DNA of 23,193 nt, taken from assembly GCA_020025015.1 (NCBI GenBank), contig JAHHSV010000021.1:1-23193 (forward strand). Direction: 5' to 3'. This stretch comes from Anaeroplasmataceae bacterium. GTDB taxonomy: Bacteria; Bacillota_I; Bacilli_A; Acholeplasmatales; Anaeroplasmataceae. The translations under genes were made by a program, and so were the position numbers. Below, in pieces: positions 23,083 through 23,193 of this stretch; position 1 is the stretch's first letter, and each line of letters starts with the position of its first letter. The notes under the pieces were generated by a model. It was given only the letters and a program-made list of their open reading frames with translations, was not told where the DNA came from and did no database searches.

Positions 23083-23111
23083 TTGACTCAGAAAACGCAT
23101 TATGGTATACT
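23083..23111 (+). promoter_or_regulatory. Strong promoter, probably of an rRNA operon
   Basis: TTGACT (23083-23088), 17-bp spacer, TATACT (23106-23111). Expected start near 23117-23119. Confidence 0.88.
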
Positions 23112-23117
23112 AACAAA

Positions 23118-23193
23118 GGTCGTTAAAAACACGACAAAATATTTGATCTTTGAAAACTATATATGACGATGTGTCGACGAAATATTAAAAAAC
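23118..23193 (+). promoter_or_regulatory. rRNA operon leader with boxA
   Basis: The leader begins with a small GTCGT/ACGAC hairpin (23119-23135), then TGATCTTTGAAAACT at 23144-23158. This matches the boxA-type sequence (TGTTCTTTGAAAACT) found before 16S and 23S rRNA in Firmicutes, where it loads the Nus antitermination complex. No open reading frame follows; the 16S gene should begin just past the right edge. Confidence 0.8.

Noticed and set aside
1..23193. Mycoplasma genetic code (TGA = Trp), suggested by AT-richness.
   Set aside because: Trp codons are TGG, and TGA ends the HtrA-like gene at 12377 in an ATGA overlap.

Overview
The window looks like the chromosome of a low-GC Gram-positive bacterium, probably an early-branching, anaerobic, fermentative member of the Bacilli near the Mollicutes-type orders. 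That placement is inferred from the very AT-rich sequence, the strong AGGAGG/GGTGA ribosome sites, the sigma-A-type promoters, a pyruvate:ferredoxin oxidoreductase with highly expressed codon use, and Firmicutes gene order. TGA acts as a stop (end of the HtrA-like gene at 12377) and Trp is TGG, so this is the standard bacterial code and not the Mycoplasma code. I see no insertion sequence, prophage, CRISPR array or other mobile element; this is core chromosome. Layout from left to right. (1) 1-1400, minus strand: a tRNA-Thr(GGT) of unusual structure, a terminator, then peptidase T. (2) 1498-5575, plus: a cold-shock protein and a large PFOR gene, each a single-gene unit with its own promoter and terminator; both promoter regions carry inverted repeats built from AGAAT/ATTCT. 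(3) 5581-5766, minus: tRNA-Arg(CCT) with its promoter and terminator. (4) 5929-10374, plus: rpsL-rpsG-fusA from one strong promoter, then tuf from its own promoter, ending in a UUCG-loop terminator. (5) 10390-14270, plus: tatD, an HtrA-like lipoprotein protease, a probable Mn-type CDF exporter and an unknown two-TM protein, with tight spacing or overlaps. (6) 14300-15453, plus: rpsF-ssb-rpsR with a structured leader. (7) 15464-21854, plus: a gene in which the c-di-AMP phosphodiesterase GdpP is fused in frame to ribosomal protein L9, then dnaB, prfA, prmC and tsaC. (8) 21863-22987, minus: a second HtrA-like lipoprotein. (9) 23018-23193, plus: A-tract-rich promoter and boxA leader of what should be an rRNA operon starting just past the right edge. 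The genes are mostly information processing (translation factors, ribosomal proteins, tRNAs, SSB, replicative helicase, release factor and its methylase, t6A synthesis) plus pyruvate catabolism, c-di-AMP turnover, metal export and envelope proteolysis. The gdpP-rplI-dnaB order and the rpsF-ssb-rpsR block match the order I recall for Bacillus subtilis, but the GdpP/L9 boundary lacks a stop codon while keeping a well-formed internal ribosome site. This is the most striking feature of the window. Gene-free stretches are short. The longest without a confident element is about 5767-5928, AT-rich DNA between the tRNA-Arg promoter and the rpsL promoter, where I found nothing I could support.
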